A DNA stretch of 64,000 nucleotides from NCBI GenBank assembly GCA_016744295.1, contig JADGEQ010000002.1, positions 175,263 through 239,262 on the forward strand. The letters run 5' to 3'. The translations under genes were made by a program, and so were the position numbers. The notes beneath the pieces are model-generated. The model was not told where the DNA came from. It was given only the letters and a program-made list of their open reading frames with translations, and did not search any database. Shown piece by piece: positions 8,290-16,881 of the stretch. The stretch comes from Desulfobacteraceae bacterium. Lineage in GTDB: Bacteria > Desulfobacterota > Desulfobacteria > Desulfobacterales > Desulfobacteraceae. Each line of letters begins with the position of its first letter. Within the stretch, counting starts at the first letter, position 1.

Positions 8290-10032
8290 ATGAACGGTGC
8301 AAAAGTTCTTGTTAAAATGTTGGCGCTATATGATGTTGAAGTGATATTCGGTGTGCCCGGTGATACGAGTATCCCTCTGTATGAAGCGCTGTATGATTCC
8401 AACGATACCCTTCGGCATGTCATGGCCCGGGATGAGCGATCCGCTTCATTCATGGCAGATGCCTATGCCAGGATTTCTCACAAACCCGGCATTTGTGAAT
8501 GCCCCAGCGGGGCCGGTGCTCTTTATTCCCTCCCCGGAGTGGCCGAGGCAGATGCCTCTTCCGTGCCGGTGATTCTATTTACCTCGGATAATCCCATCAA
8601 CGGTGAGGGTAAAAAAACCATCACGGAACTTGACTGCCAGCGATTGTTCGAACCGGTTACCAAATGGTCCTGCCTGATCAAGGATACCTCCAGGATACCG
8701 GAGATTATCCGACGCGGATTTAGGATTGCCACAACCGGTCGCCCCGGGGCTGTCCATTTGGCAATACCCCAGGAGAGTCTGAATGATCAATACGAGCAAG
8801 GCTGTGAAAATATTTATAGTGAAGCCGAATGCATACGTTACCCTGCTTTTAGAACAAGGGGTAGCAGAACCGGACTTGAACAGCTTGCCAGTCTTCTGGA
8901 TACGGGGGGGAAAACCGTCATTGTCGCAGGTGGCGGTGCCAAGCATTCCCAGGCTGAAATAGAAGTCATGGCCCTGGCTGAATTGATGCAAATCCCTGTG
9001 GTGACAACCATTTCCGGCCAGGGTGTCATGCCTGACCACCACCCGCTGGCCCTGGGCGTTATCGGAGATAATGGGTTCCATCCCCATGCCATCCGGGCTG
9101 TGGAAGAGAGTGATACATTATTTTATATTGGGTGCAAAATCGGCTCTGTATCCACCATCAAATGGACCCTGCCGTCTTTTAACCCCGCAAGAAAGATACT
9201 CCAGGTAGATCTTGACCCGGTCATGCTGGGGAACAATTACAAGAACACCATCAGTGTGGCCGGGGATGCCAAGCTGGTTCTCAAGGATTTAATTACCCTT
9301 CTGGAAATCTCCGGGGACAGAAAATATCAAACCGACTGGCTCAATGATCTGAATCATACCCGGCAGTCATTCTGGCAGGCGTCAGAACAGAAACTGATGT
9401 CAACGGCCTCACCCATCAAACCCCAGCAGGTGATCGCAGGCATGAACAAATATTTGGGTCCGGGTGCCATTGTTATTGCCGATGCCGGAACACCGACACC
9501 CTATATTACCCGGTATTTAAAATTAAGGGATCATCAATCCACCTTTATTATTCCCAGGGCTTTTGGCGGATTGGGATATGCCATTCCCGCGGTTGTCGGG
9601 GCTCATTTTGCAAAGCCCGATGCGCCCCTGGTGGGATTATTCGGTGACGGCAGTCTCGGCATGTCAGCCGGCGAACTTGAAACCCTGGTCCGCCTCAATA
9701 TCCCGGCGGTCCTGATCCATTTTAACAATGGTTGTTTTGGCTGGATCAAAGCCCTGCAGGCGATACACGCCCAGAACAAATTTTTTTCCGTTGATTTTTC
9801 TCCCACTGACCCGGCAAAAGTGGCAGAAGGCTTTGGAATGAAAGCCATGAGAATTACAACCCCGGATATGCTGGACCATGTCTTGAAAGAAGCATTTTCA
9901 ACGGCCGGCCCGGTTTTTCTTGACGTGATCACAGAATCAGAGGTAACTGAACTGCCCCCGGTTTATTCCTGGATGGCCAAACTTAACCAAGTCCCCCCAA
10001 AAAGGACAAAATTGTCATTCCAGGAAACATAA
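8290..10032 (+). CDS. ThDP-dependent enzyme, acetolactate-synthase fold
   Basis: This is a thiamine-diphosphate enzyme (581 aa) with the three-domain layout of acetolactate synthase, oxalyl-CoA decarboxylase and sulfoacetaldehyde acetyltransferase. The catalytic glutamate is E49 in ARDERSA, and the cofactor/metal motif starts at G452 (GDGS) and ends at the following HFNNG. The middle domain (about 190-330) keeps the ALS-like nucleotide-binding pattern. It is not a clear housekeeping acetolactate synthase: no small subunit follows, and the neighbours are an FAD oxidoreductase, a NIF3-like protein and a permease. I chose the ATG at 8290 because AAGGA lies six bases upstream; an ATG at 8284 and a TTG at 8251 are less well placed. 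The reaction is probably cleavage or decarboxylation of a 2-oxo acid or diketone, but the substrate is unknown. Confidence 0.75.
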   Translation: MNGAKVLVKMLALYDVEVIFGVPGDTSIPLYEALYDSNDTLRHVMARDERSASFMADAYARISHKPGICECPSGAGALYSLPGVAEADASSVPVILFTSDNPINGEGKKTITELDCQRLFEPVTKWSCLIKDTSRIPEIIRRGFRIATTGRPGAVHLAIPQESLNDQYEQGCENIYSEAECIRYPAFRTRGSRTGLEQLASLLDTGGKTVIVAGGGAKHSQAEIEVMALAELMQIPVVTTISGQGVMPDHHPLALGVIGDNGFHPHAIRAVEESDTLFYIGCKIGSVSTIKWTLPSFNPARKILQVDLDPVMLGNNYKNTISVAGDAKLVLKDLITLLEISGDRKYQTDWLNDLNHTRQSFWQASEQKLMSTASPIKPQQVIAGMNKYLGPGAIVIADAGTPTPYITRYLKLRDHQSTFIIPRAFGGLGYAIPAVVGAHFAKPDAPLVGLFGDGSLGMSAGELETLVRLNIPAVLIHFNNGCFGWIKALQAIHAQNKFFSVDFSPTDPAKVAEGFGMKAMRITTPDMLDHVLKEAFSTAGPVFLDVITESEVTELPPVYSWMAKLNQVPPKRTKLSFQET

Positions 10033-10075
10033 AATAATCGAGCCATATGGAACAATTCCAAAGGGAGAAATATAG

Positions 10076-11347
10076 ATGAATATTGTGGTAGTAGGCGGAG
10101 GGTGGGCAGGATGTGCTGCCGCACTTGCGGCAAAAAAACAAGGGGCAGATGTCACCCTGGTGGAACGGACAGATATGCTTTTGGGCACAGGTCTTGTTGG
10201 CGGAATCATGCGCAATAACGGGCGATTTACGGCAACCGAAGAATTGATTGCCATGGGAGGAGGAGATCTTTTCCTGCTGATCGACACTCATTTGCTCCAC
10301 CGGAACATTGATTTTCCCGGCCACAACCATGCCAGTCTTTATAATATCGGCACCATCGAACCGGCTGTTCGAACATTGCTGGAGGCACAGGGCGTGACCG
10401 TGAAATTGAACAGTCGAATTACCGATGTAATGATGGATGGGAATCAAATGGACTCTGTTACAGGTAAAACCGGGAAAGAGCTGTTTGAACTTGCCGGGGA
10501 TGCCTTCATCGACACAACCGGAACAGCAGGGCCACCCGCTTTGTGCACCAAACATGGGCAGGGGTGTGCCATGTGTATCCTCAGGTGCCACACCTTCGGG
10601 GGGCGGGTCAGCCTAGCGCAAAAAGCCGGGGTCATTGAAATGGTTGGCCAGAAACCGGGGCAGACCGGTGCCATGAGCGGGTCCTGCAAACTGCACAAGG
10701 CATCTTTATCATCAGAGATAAGAGGTCAGCTCAAAGAAAATGGACAAGCGGTTATACCGATTCCCCACCCATTGCGATCCGGGAACAAGCTGACCATGAA
10801 AGCCTGCCAGCAATATGCCATAAAAGCGTTTGAAGAGAATATAATTTTGCTGGATACCGGCCATGCAAAGCTCATGAGCCCCTTTTATCCCTTGGATATG
10901 TTACGGAAAATTCCCGGTCTTGAAAATGCAAGGTATGAAGATCCCTATTCCGGGGGCGTTGGAAATTCAGTCCGTTTCATGGCAATGGCCCCCCGGGACA
11001 ACCAGCTCAAGGTAGAGGGCGTGAAAAATCTATTCTGTGCCGGTGAAAAAGCAGGGCTGCTTGTCGGGCATACGGAAGCCATCTGTACCGGAACCCTGGC
11101 AGGCTTTAATGCGGCACAAAACAGCAGAAAATCTATTACCCTCCCTGAAAATTCGGTTATCGGGGATGCAATCGCCCATGTACAAGAGCAGATGGTTCAG
11201 CAAAACAGGCTGGATTTGAAATTTACATTTTCAGGGTCAGTTCTCTTTTCAAGAATGCAGGAGAAAAATATGTATACCACCGATATTGAAGCCATCCGGA
11301 AAAGGGTCTCAGATTCAGGCCTGACGGATATTTTTTTAAACCAATAA
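10076..11347 (+). CDS. FAD-dependent oxidoreductase
   Basis: This flavoprotein (423 aa) has the Rossmann dinucleotide motif VVVGGGWAGCAAA at residues 3-15 and a C-terminal FAD-contact segment NLFCAGEKAGLLVGHTEA reminiscent of the GidA/TrmFO fold. A cysteine cluster CTKHGQGCAMCILRC (about residues 160-175) is unusual for a simple oxidase and could be redox active or bind a metal. It has AAGGGAGA before the start and lies 43 nt after the ThDP enzyme and 13 nt before the NIF3-like gene, so it is part of one operon. It probably oxidises or reduces the substrate or product of the ThDP enzyme. I cannot name the reaction. Confidence 0.7.
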   Translation: MNIVVVGGGWAGCAAALAAKKQGADVTLVERTDMLLGTGLVGGIMRNNGRFTATEELIAMGGGDLFLLIDTHLLHRNIDFPGHNHASLYNIGTIEPAVRTLLEAQGVTVKLNSRITDVMMDGNQMDSVTGKTGKELFELAGDAFIDTTGTAGPPALCTKHGQGCAMCILRCHTFGGRVSLAQKAGVIEMVGQKPGQTGAMSGSCKLHKASLSSEIRGQLKENGQAVIPIPHPLRSGNKLTMKACQQYAIKAFEENIILLDTGHAKLMSPFYPLDMLRKIPGLENARYEDPYSGGVGNSVRFMAMAPRDNQLKVEGVKNLFCAGEKAGLLVGHTEAICTGTLAGFNAAQNSRKSITLPENSVIGDAIAHVQEQMVQQNRLDLKFTFSGSVLFSRMQEKNMYTTDIEAIRKRVSDSGLTDIFLNQ

Positions 11348-11360
11348 GCGGAGTCAGGAT

Positions 11361-12365
11361 ATGAAAGAACAGATTAGGATAATGGACTTGGAAAAGGTGC
11401 TGGATGTGATCACCGGGGGAAGGGTCATCGGTTCAAGGGATGCTGCAGGCAAGAATCCTTTTGTGGTCACCAAATCGTCTAATATTCCGGGAAAGGCCAT
11501 CACAGAAACCCCGGGTCTTGTTGTGGGAGATCCTGATCACCCGATTAAAAAAATTGCTGTTATGATGACACTTACGGAAAGCGCCATAGAGCTGGCAGGC
11601 GCATCCGGCGTTGATGCCATGGTGGCACATCATCCGGTTGCAGATGCCGCCAGTTCCGGCGGGGTACTGCTTCGTACCTATCTTGAACTTTATAATCTGG
11701 CCGTGTTGGAGCTCCACGAGGCGTTTCATGGCCTTCATCCGGGGATTGCCTATCTTCACGGCCATGATGCTTCCTTTGCCGATATTAAATACAGCAATAT
11801 CCCCGGAAACATTCTGTTTGTCGGCAAACCTGTTCAAGAGGTGAAAACTTTGGGTGATATGCTGTCGCGGCTCGATACATTCATGGATTTGGAGACCGAG
11901 GTCAGGCTTCTGGAAAATGAAAAACAGATACGAAACTGCGAAAATATTGAGGAAACCACTGTTTGTACAAGGGGGATCATTCTCGAAGGCAATCCTGAAA
12001 ATTCAGTGAACAAGGTTATGCATATTTTCCCCCACACCGGATTTACACCCGTTCACATGGAACGCGCTTTGAGCCAGCATCCGGGCGTGGATACAGTTCT
12101 TGCCACCATCAGCCGGGTTTTTCCTGACCATGGGTTGGTCAAAAAAGCAAAACAACTGGGACTCAATTTTGTTGTCGGCAATTCCCATGCCCTTGAAATC
12201 ATGGAGAACGGCCTTCCCCTTGCCCGGGCGATCAGCATGCTTTTGCCGGATCTTGAGGTGGTGATCTTCAAAGAACGAATGACCAGCATTCCGATCAATT
12301 CATTCGGCGGTTCGAAAATTCAAGCATATGCCCGGCTAATGGCCGAAAAATATCTTGTAAAATAA
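11361..12365 (+). CDS. NIF3-like metal-binding protein
   Basis: This protein (334 aa) resembles the NIF3/DUF34 family. VDAMVAHHPVAD (about residues 87-98) matches the family's metal-binding THHP-type segment, and near the C-terminus the pattern GNSHALEIMENG, followed by a PDLEVVIF stretch, matches the second conserved histidine/glutamate site. Family members bind one or two divalent metals and some act as cyclohydrolases, but most are functionally unclear. Its place in a catabolic operon between an oxidoreductase and a membrane protein suggests a hydrolase acting on the pathway intermediate, which is inference. GGAGTCAGGAT precedes the start. Confidence 0.65.
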   Translation: MKEQIRIMDLEKVLDVITGGRVIGSRDAAGKNPFVVTKSSNIPGKAITETPGLVVGDPDHPIKKIAVMMTLTESAIELAGASGVDAMVAHHPVADAASSGGVLLRTYLELYNLAVLELHEAFHGLHPGIAYLHGHDASFADIKYSNIPGNILFVGKPVQEVKTLGDMLSRLDTFMDLETEVRLLENEKQIRNCENIEETTVCTRGIILEGNPENSVNKVMHIFPHTGFTPVHMERALSQHPGVDTVLATISRVFPDHGLVKKAKQLGLNFVVGNSHALEIMENGLPLARAISMLLPDLEVVIFKERMTSIPINSFGGSKIQAYARLMAEKYLVK

Positions 12366-12393
12366 AGAACATAAACCATAGGGAGGAAGCAAA

Positions 12394-13476
12394 ATGAATG
12401 AAGCTGTTGCACAGGCAAAATCAGGGAAAAAGTTTCGCAAAATCGAGATCGTCGGTTTGATCCTGGTCAGCCTATCGTTTTTGGGGTTGATTTTTAACCC
12501 CCAGTTTATCTCCGGTATTTTTGATGCCATGTTGAACAAAGCCTACCCCATCATTGTCAAAGTATTTCTCACCGGCAAAGTAGGGGTTGCCATTATTATC
12601 AGTGTACTCATTGGCCGTATTCTAGAACGTTTTGGTTTTACCGACGCATTGATGCGAATTTTTTTGCCGGTCACCCGGATCATCGGGGTCAATTCATCGG
12701 TCATTGTGCCATCGATCTATAATATTTTGGGCGATATCAATGCAGCCGGAAGAATTGCCGGCCCTATCCTGGTCAAAGCCGGGGCCACCAAAGATGAACA
12801 AAAAATCGCCGTCTGCACCATGGTCCAGTCCCAGCAATCATTTTCCACCTTCATGTTCTGTATTATCGCCCTTACCGCCATCCAGGCCAAAGTGTTTTTA
12901 GTTATTGCCCTGTCTGTATTTGCCCCTCTCTTTATTGTTCCGGCCCTGCTCAAGCTGACCCTCTGGAGAGACACAAAGGCCGTGCCCCTGGAAGAGATGC
13001 CGTCTTTTACGCCGGATACCGGTGTGCTGCCAACCATATTTGGTGCAGCCAGAGAAGGCGCTGAATTACTTTTTTTGCTCATAATTCCGGCGGTTGGGGT
13101 GATCTTTGCCCTGATTGGTGCCCTGGAGTTTATCGGACTGTGGCAACCCATTGAAAGCGGCCTGTCCTCTCTTTTATCCGCTCTCTCCATTGACCCGAAA
13201 AGCGGTATCGTGACCATGCTGGCATCTCCCACCCTGGCCACGGCCCAGCTCAAGGAGGTTGCAACAACCCTTCCCCCTAACCTGGTTATCGGATCTGTGG
13301 TGCTTGCGGCATCAGGGTTTCCTCTGTCTGTAATCTTCGGGCAGATACCGGCCATCTGGTCCGAGGGGACGGATTTAACCCATATGGAAGCCATGGGCGC
13401 GGCAGTTTTGGGTGCGGGTATGCGGTTGATTACAGCTGGATTGATTGCCACCCTGCTCACGCGGTTTTTATTATAA
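12394..13476 (+). CDS. Gate (nucleoside-recognition) domain membrane protein
   Basis: This integral membrane protein (360 aa) has about eight to ten hydrophobic segments and two Gate-domain halves. The first, around residues 45-180, contains the conserved PSIYNILGDINAAGRIAGP stretch; the second is around 220-350. Proteins of this fold include SpoIIIAE/SpmA-like and YjiH-like proteins and are probable permeases. It closes the ThDP-FAD-NIF3 operon, has GGGAGG before its start, and is followed by a strong bidirectional terminator. Its likely role is uptake of the substrate degraded by the operon, but no ligand can be read from sequence. Confidence 0.65.
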   Translation: MNEAVAQAKSGKKFRKIEIVGLILVSLSFLGLIFNPQFISGIFDAMLNKAYPIIVKVFLTGKVGVAIIISVLIGRILERFGFTDALMRIFLPVTRIIGVNSSVIVPSIYNILGDINAAGRIAGPILVKAGATKDEQKIAVCTMVQSQQSFSTFMFCIIALTAIQAKVFLVIALSVFAPLFIVPALLKLTLWRDTKAVPLEEMPSFTPDTGVLPTIFGAAREGAELLFLLIIPAVGVIFALIGALEFIGLWQPIESGLSSLLSALSIDPKSGIVTMLASPTLATAQLKEVATTLPPNLVIGSVVLAASGFPLSVIFGQIPAIWSEGTDLTHMEAMGAAVLGAGMRLITAGLIATLLTRFLL

Positions 13477-13487
13477 TTAAAATCAAA

Positions 13488-13532
13488 TTGGAACAGGCTT
13501 ACTGGCCCGTTTTGCCAGTAAACCTGTTCCAA
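13488..13532. terminator. bidirectional terminator between convergent genes
   Basis: Two 19-base arms (13488-13506 and 13514-13532) pair with a single mismatch around the loop CCGTTTT. T-rich sequence follows on the minus strand and AAAAAA on the plus strand. The hairpin sits between the Gate-domain gene and the convergent acyl-CoA ligase. A second, smaller inverted repeat GGGTTTATGC/GCATAAACCC lies at 13566-13587. Confidence 0.75.
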
Positions 13533-13598
13533 AAAATGATTGCTCCAAAAAAGGATCAGTCTTCAGGGTTTATGCCCGCATAAACCCCGAATACATTT

Positions 13599-15143
13599 TT
13601 AAAGGTAGTTGGTCATAATTTTGCGCAGTTCATTTTTTGCTATTTTTCCGATAAGCGACCGCGGAACATCCTGGGTAATGATTATTTTCCGGGGAATCTT
13701 ATAGTCCGCCAGCCCCTTTTGGCAGTATTCCAATAATGCTTTGGGGGTAAGTTCAATGCCGGGTTCTGGAATGACAAATCCCACGCCTGATTCACCCCAG
13801 ACAGGATCAGAGATCTCAAGCACTGCGGATGTGTTTACCCCGGGATAGGTGTTCAGGTAAGACTCTATTTCCATGGGATATATGTTGTAGCCGCCGCTGA
13901 TATACATCTCCTTGATACGGCCCATGAAAATTAAATATCCGCGTTCATCCAGTTTCCCAAGGTCACCTGTGCTCATCCAGCCGTTTTGGAAAACATTTTT
14001 ATCATCTTCAGGGTCCATGTAACCGTTGATAACGCTGTCACCCTGTACCCACATTTCACCCACCTGACCCTGGGGCAACTCCTTCCCGCCAGGATCCAGG
14101 ATCTTCATGGCAAAATTTTTGCCAGGCTTGCCCTCGGTTTGTTCCACAACTTCAAGGGGATCCGCCAGGTTGGTAAAGGTGAAAAACCCGGCAGTCTCGC
14201 TCATGCCCCAGGAAGCGACTATTTTGGCATTGGAAAAGGCCTGGGAAATCTGTTTGACCAGTTCCGGAGAGGAGGGCTCTCCAGAGGTCAGCACCAGTTT
14301 AACACTGGACAGGTCTGCCGTTGAAAAATCCGCATTTTTGAATATGAGCCGAAACATGGTAGGCACACCGCCCAGAAAGGTAATGCCATGTTTTGATGCC
14401 ATATCCAGGGTCTCCTGGGGATCGAATTTGGGGAGTAGAACCCCTGTGGCCCCGGCATAAAATTGGGTGGCAAGAAGATCGTGGGTGCCTGCCACATGGC
14501 TGGTGGGCATGTTACATAAAATTTTATCACCAGAGGTCACATTCCAGGTGGTGGCCGTTGCCCTGGCCATGGCCCAGCTGTTTTTGTGACTGATAACAGC
14601 TCCCTTGGGCCGGCCCGTGGTCCCGCTGGTGAATATGATGATATAGGGATCATCTCCCTTGGGCTGAACTTCTTTGGGGATGGGGTTTGCCTGGCCTTCC
14701 AGCAGAGTCTCGTAGGGCTTGGCTTTTGGGTAGTCCAGGTTCCCGAAGTAAGAAAAAACAGATTCAAAGGAATACAGATCCACCAATTGCTCCACCTCTG
14801 CCTTGACCTGTTCGGGAAAAGCCAGGGTTACCAAGGTTCTGGGGGAGGTCCGTTGGCACAGGGCTGCCATTTCACCGGCCTTGAATCTTGGATCCAGGGG
14901 AACCACCACCAGGCCGATCTTACCGGCAGCCATGAAAATCGTGGAAAAAGCCGGGGACTGGGGCAACAGCGTCGCAATCTTGTCGCCCGGCGCCATGCCC
15001 ATGTCCAGAAGAGCCGTTGCCACACGGTCTATCTGATGGTTAAACTCCTTGTAAGTCACAGGTTGGTCAAAAAAAACATAGGCGATCTGGTCGGGTTGGT
15101 TTTTTGCATGCGCTTCTATCACATTTGGAAATGGTCCGTTCAT
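13599..15143 (-). CDS. AMP-forming acyl-CoA ligase
   Basis: This is an adenylate-forming ligase (514 aa) that activates a carboxylic acid with ATP and CoA. The phosphate loop FTSGTTGRPKGAV (about 165-177), the WGMSETAG motif, the STGDLG hinge region and the C-terminal lysine in GKIAKNELRK are all intact. The chain-length preference cannot be read. AGGGAGG precedes the start. It is the last gene of a leftward set with two carboxyltransferase subunits and a second ligase, so the acid it activates may be carboxylated or decarboxylated as its CoA ester. Confidence 0.85.
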   Translation of the reverse strand: MNGPFPNVIEAHAKNQPDQIAYVFFDQPVTYKEFNHQIDRVATALLDMGMAPGDKIATLLPQSPAFSTIFMAAGKIGLVVVPLDPRFKAGEMAALCQRTSPRTLVTLAFPEQVKAEVEQLVDLYSFESVFSYFGNLDYPKAKPYETLLEGQANPIPKEVQPKGDDPYIIIFTSGTTGRPKGAVISHKNSWAMARATATTWNVTSGDKILCNMPTSHVAGTHDLLATQFYAGATGVLLPKFDPQETLDMASKHGITFLGGVPTMFRLIFKNADFSTADLSSVKLVLTSGEPSSPELVKQISQAFSNAKIVASWGMSETAGFFTFTNLADPLEVVEQTEGKPGKNFAMKILDPGGKELPQGQVGEMWVQGDSVINGYMDPEDDKNVFQNGWMSTGDLGKLDERGYLIFMGRIKEMYISGGYNIYPMEIESYLNTYPGVNTSAVLEISDPVWGESGVGFVIPEPGIELTPKALLEYCQKGLADYKIPRKIIITQDVPRSLIGKIAKNELRKIMTNYL

Positions 15144-15193
15144 GTTTTACCTCCCTTAGGGTGTTTGCTATATGGTGATGGCTGTTTTTTGGG

Positions 15194-16765
15194 TTAACAC
15201 CTCATTCCTCTTTTTTTGATGCCAAGATTTGTGCGTTCTATATCAAAAACCGTCTCAATCCAGTCGCAGAGCAGGGGTCTTGTTTCTCTGGGGTCAATGA
15301 TATCCTCAATTCCAAAATGTTCTGCCGCCCGGAAGGGCTGGGCAAATCCCCTATAATATTCCTGGAGCTCGTCATGGAGTCCCATGGGATCTTCTGCCGA
15401 TTCAATTTCAGCCCGGTGTGCCGCATATACCCCGCCTTCTATGGGAATATTACCCCAGTATGCCGACGGCCATGCATATCGCCAATTTAATTTTCCCGGA
15501 TCAGACTGGGCACCGCCTGCCACACCAAAACATTTTCTTACATAGATGGAAGCCCAGGGAACGGTGGCCTGGGTCACGGCAAAGCTCGCCCTCACCCCTT
15601 TTCTGATGGTTCCGCACTCTTCGGATTCCACCCCGATAAAAAAGCCGGGCTGGTCAATAAGGTTTACAATGGGCAGGTGAAAGGTGTCACACATATCGAT
15701 GAACCGCTGGAATTTTTCAGCAACATCCCAGGCAAAGGCCCCGGCTTTAAATCGGGTATCATTTGCCAGCACGCCCACGGGATACCCATTTAATCTGGCC
15801 AGGCTTGTGATCTGAGATTGTCCCTGAAATTTTCCCATCTCAAACAGGGAGTTTTTGTCAAAAACACATTCCATCAGTCTTCTCATGTCATAGGTTTTCT
15901 TCCCGTTTCTGGGAATAATTGACAGCAGTTCTTCTTCCCTGCGTTCCGGGTCATCCTGTTCATCCGGGTCCGCAAATTTTCTTTCGGGCATTTCCCAGAC
16001 ATTGGAGGGCAAATAATCTAAAAATTTTTTGGCCTGGTCAATGGCGTCTTCTTCGCTCTCAGCTTCATTGTCAATGACATTGCTCATCCGGGTGTGTATT
16101 TTGTATCCTCCCAGCTCTTCCTTGGAAACTTTATGGCCCTGGGCCCACTGGACAAGGGGGGGGCCGCCCACAAACACCTGGCTTTCTTTTTTGACCATTA
16201 TGGAAAAATGGGATTCAACGGCCAGCAGGGCACCAATGCCGGAAACAGGCCCCAGGGCCACGGCAACCATGGGCACTTCAGACATCAGATCCGCCAGCAT
16301 TGCGGTGGCAACATCGTTGACAATGGGCAGTTCAAGGTATCCGATATCAGCTACCTCACGAATGGTGCCCCCGGCACCATCTAAAAGTCTTACAAGGGGT
16401 AATCTCATCTCATGGGCCATTTTGCCGTTATAGGCAAGCTTTGCCTTGAACAGCCTTCCCACGGAAGCTCCCCGGATGGTAAAATCATCTCCCTGGATAA
16501 TGACCCGTCTTCCATTGATTTTTCCCTTGCCAATGACAACGGGGCAGGGGGTTAGTGTCTCAAGGTCCTGGTTATTGTTAATATAAGTTGCAGCACCTGC
16601 CATTACACCGGTTTCCTGGAATGAGCCCGGATCCAGCAGCAGGTCTATTCTTTCTCTGACTGTCATTTTTCCCAGGCTGTGCTGTCGTGCGACCCCTTTT
16701 TCTCCGCCAAGCTCATAGGCCAGTTTTTTTCTTCGTTGGATTTCCTCCACTTCTTTTTTCCACAT
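15194..16765 (-). CDS. acyl-CoA carboxylase carboxyltransferase subunit
   Basis: This is a PccB/MmdA-type carboxyltransferase (523 aa) that moves CO2 between biotin and an acyl-CoA. The N-terminal crotonase-like half contains the family segment GKMTVRERIDLLLD, and the second half holds DQPGFFIGVESEECGTIRKG and GVAGGAQSDPG, the acyl-CoA and biotin carboxy-binding regions. The substrate-pocket glycine pair is present. It lies 116 nt downstream of another carboxyltransferase on the same strand. No biotin carboxylase or carrier gene accompanies this pair, so it may use the subunits encoded at 28273-30415 or work as a decarboxylase. Confidence 0.85.
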   Translation of the reverse strand: MWKKEVEEIQRRKKLAYELGGEKGVARQHSLGKMTVRERIDLLLDPGSFQETGVMAGAATYINNNQDLETLTPCPVVIGKGKINGRRVIIQGDDFTIRGASVGRLFKAKLAYNGKMAHEMRLPLVRLLDGAGGTIREVADIGYLELPIVNDVATAMLADLMSEVPMVAVALGPVSGIGALLAVESHFSIMVKKESQVFVGGPPLVQWAQGHKVSKEELGGYKIHTRMSNVIDNEAESEEDAIDQAKKFLDYLPSNVWEMPERKFADPDEQDDPERREEELLSIIPRNGKKTYDMRRLMECVFDKNSLFEMGKFQGQSQITSLARLNGYPVGVLANDTRFKAGAFAWDVAEKFQRFIDMCDTFHLPIVNLIDQPGFFIGVESEECGTIRKGVRASFAVTQATVPWASIYVRKCFGVAGGAQSDPGKLNWRYAWPSAYWGNIPIEGGVYAAHRAEIESAEDPMGLHDELQEYYRGFAQPFRAAEHFGIEDIIDPRETRPLLCDWIETVFDIERTNLGIKKRGMRC

Positions 16766-16881
16766 TCTTCCAAATCTCCCTTTATGAGGTTCACGCTGGT
16801 ATTCTGTTAAAAACGGTGTTCCGGAAAAACAATTTCAGGTTTTTGTTCAAATATTAAATAAGAAAACAATGCCAGGCATGG

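Noticed and set aside
8290..10032. Housekeeping acetolactate synthase (IlvB)
   Set aside because: No small regulatory subunit or other branched-chain amino acid genes nearby; it is in a GntR-controlled operon with an oxidoreductase, NIF3-like protein and permease.
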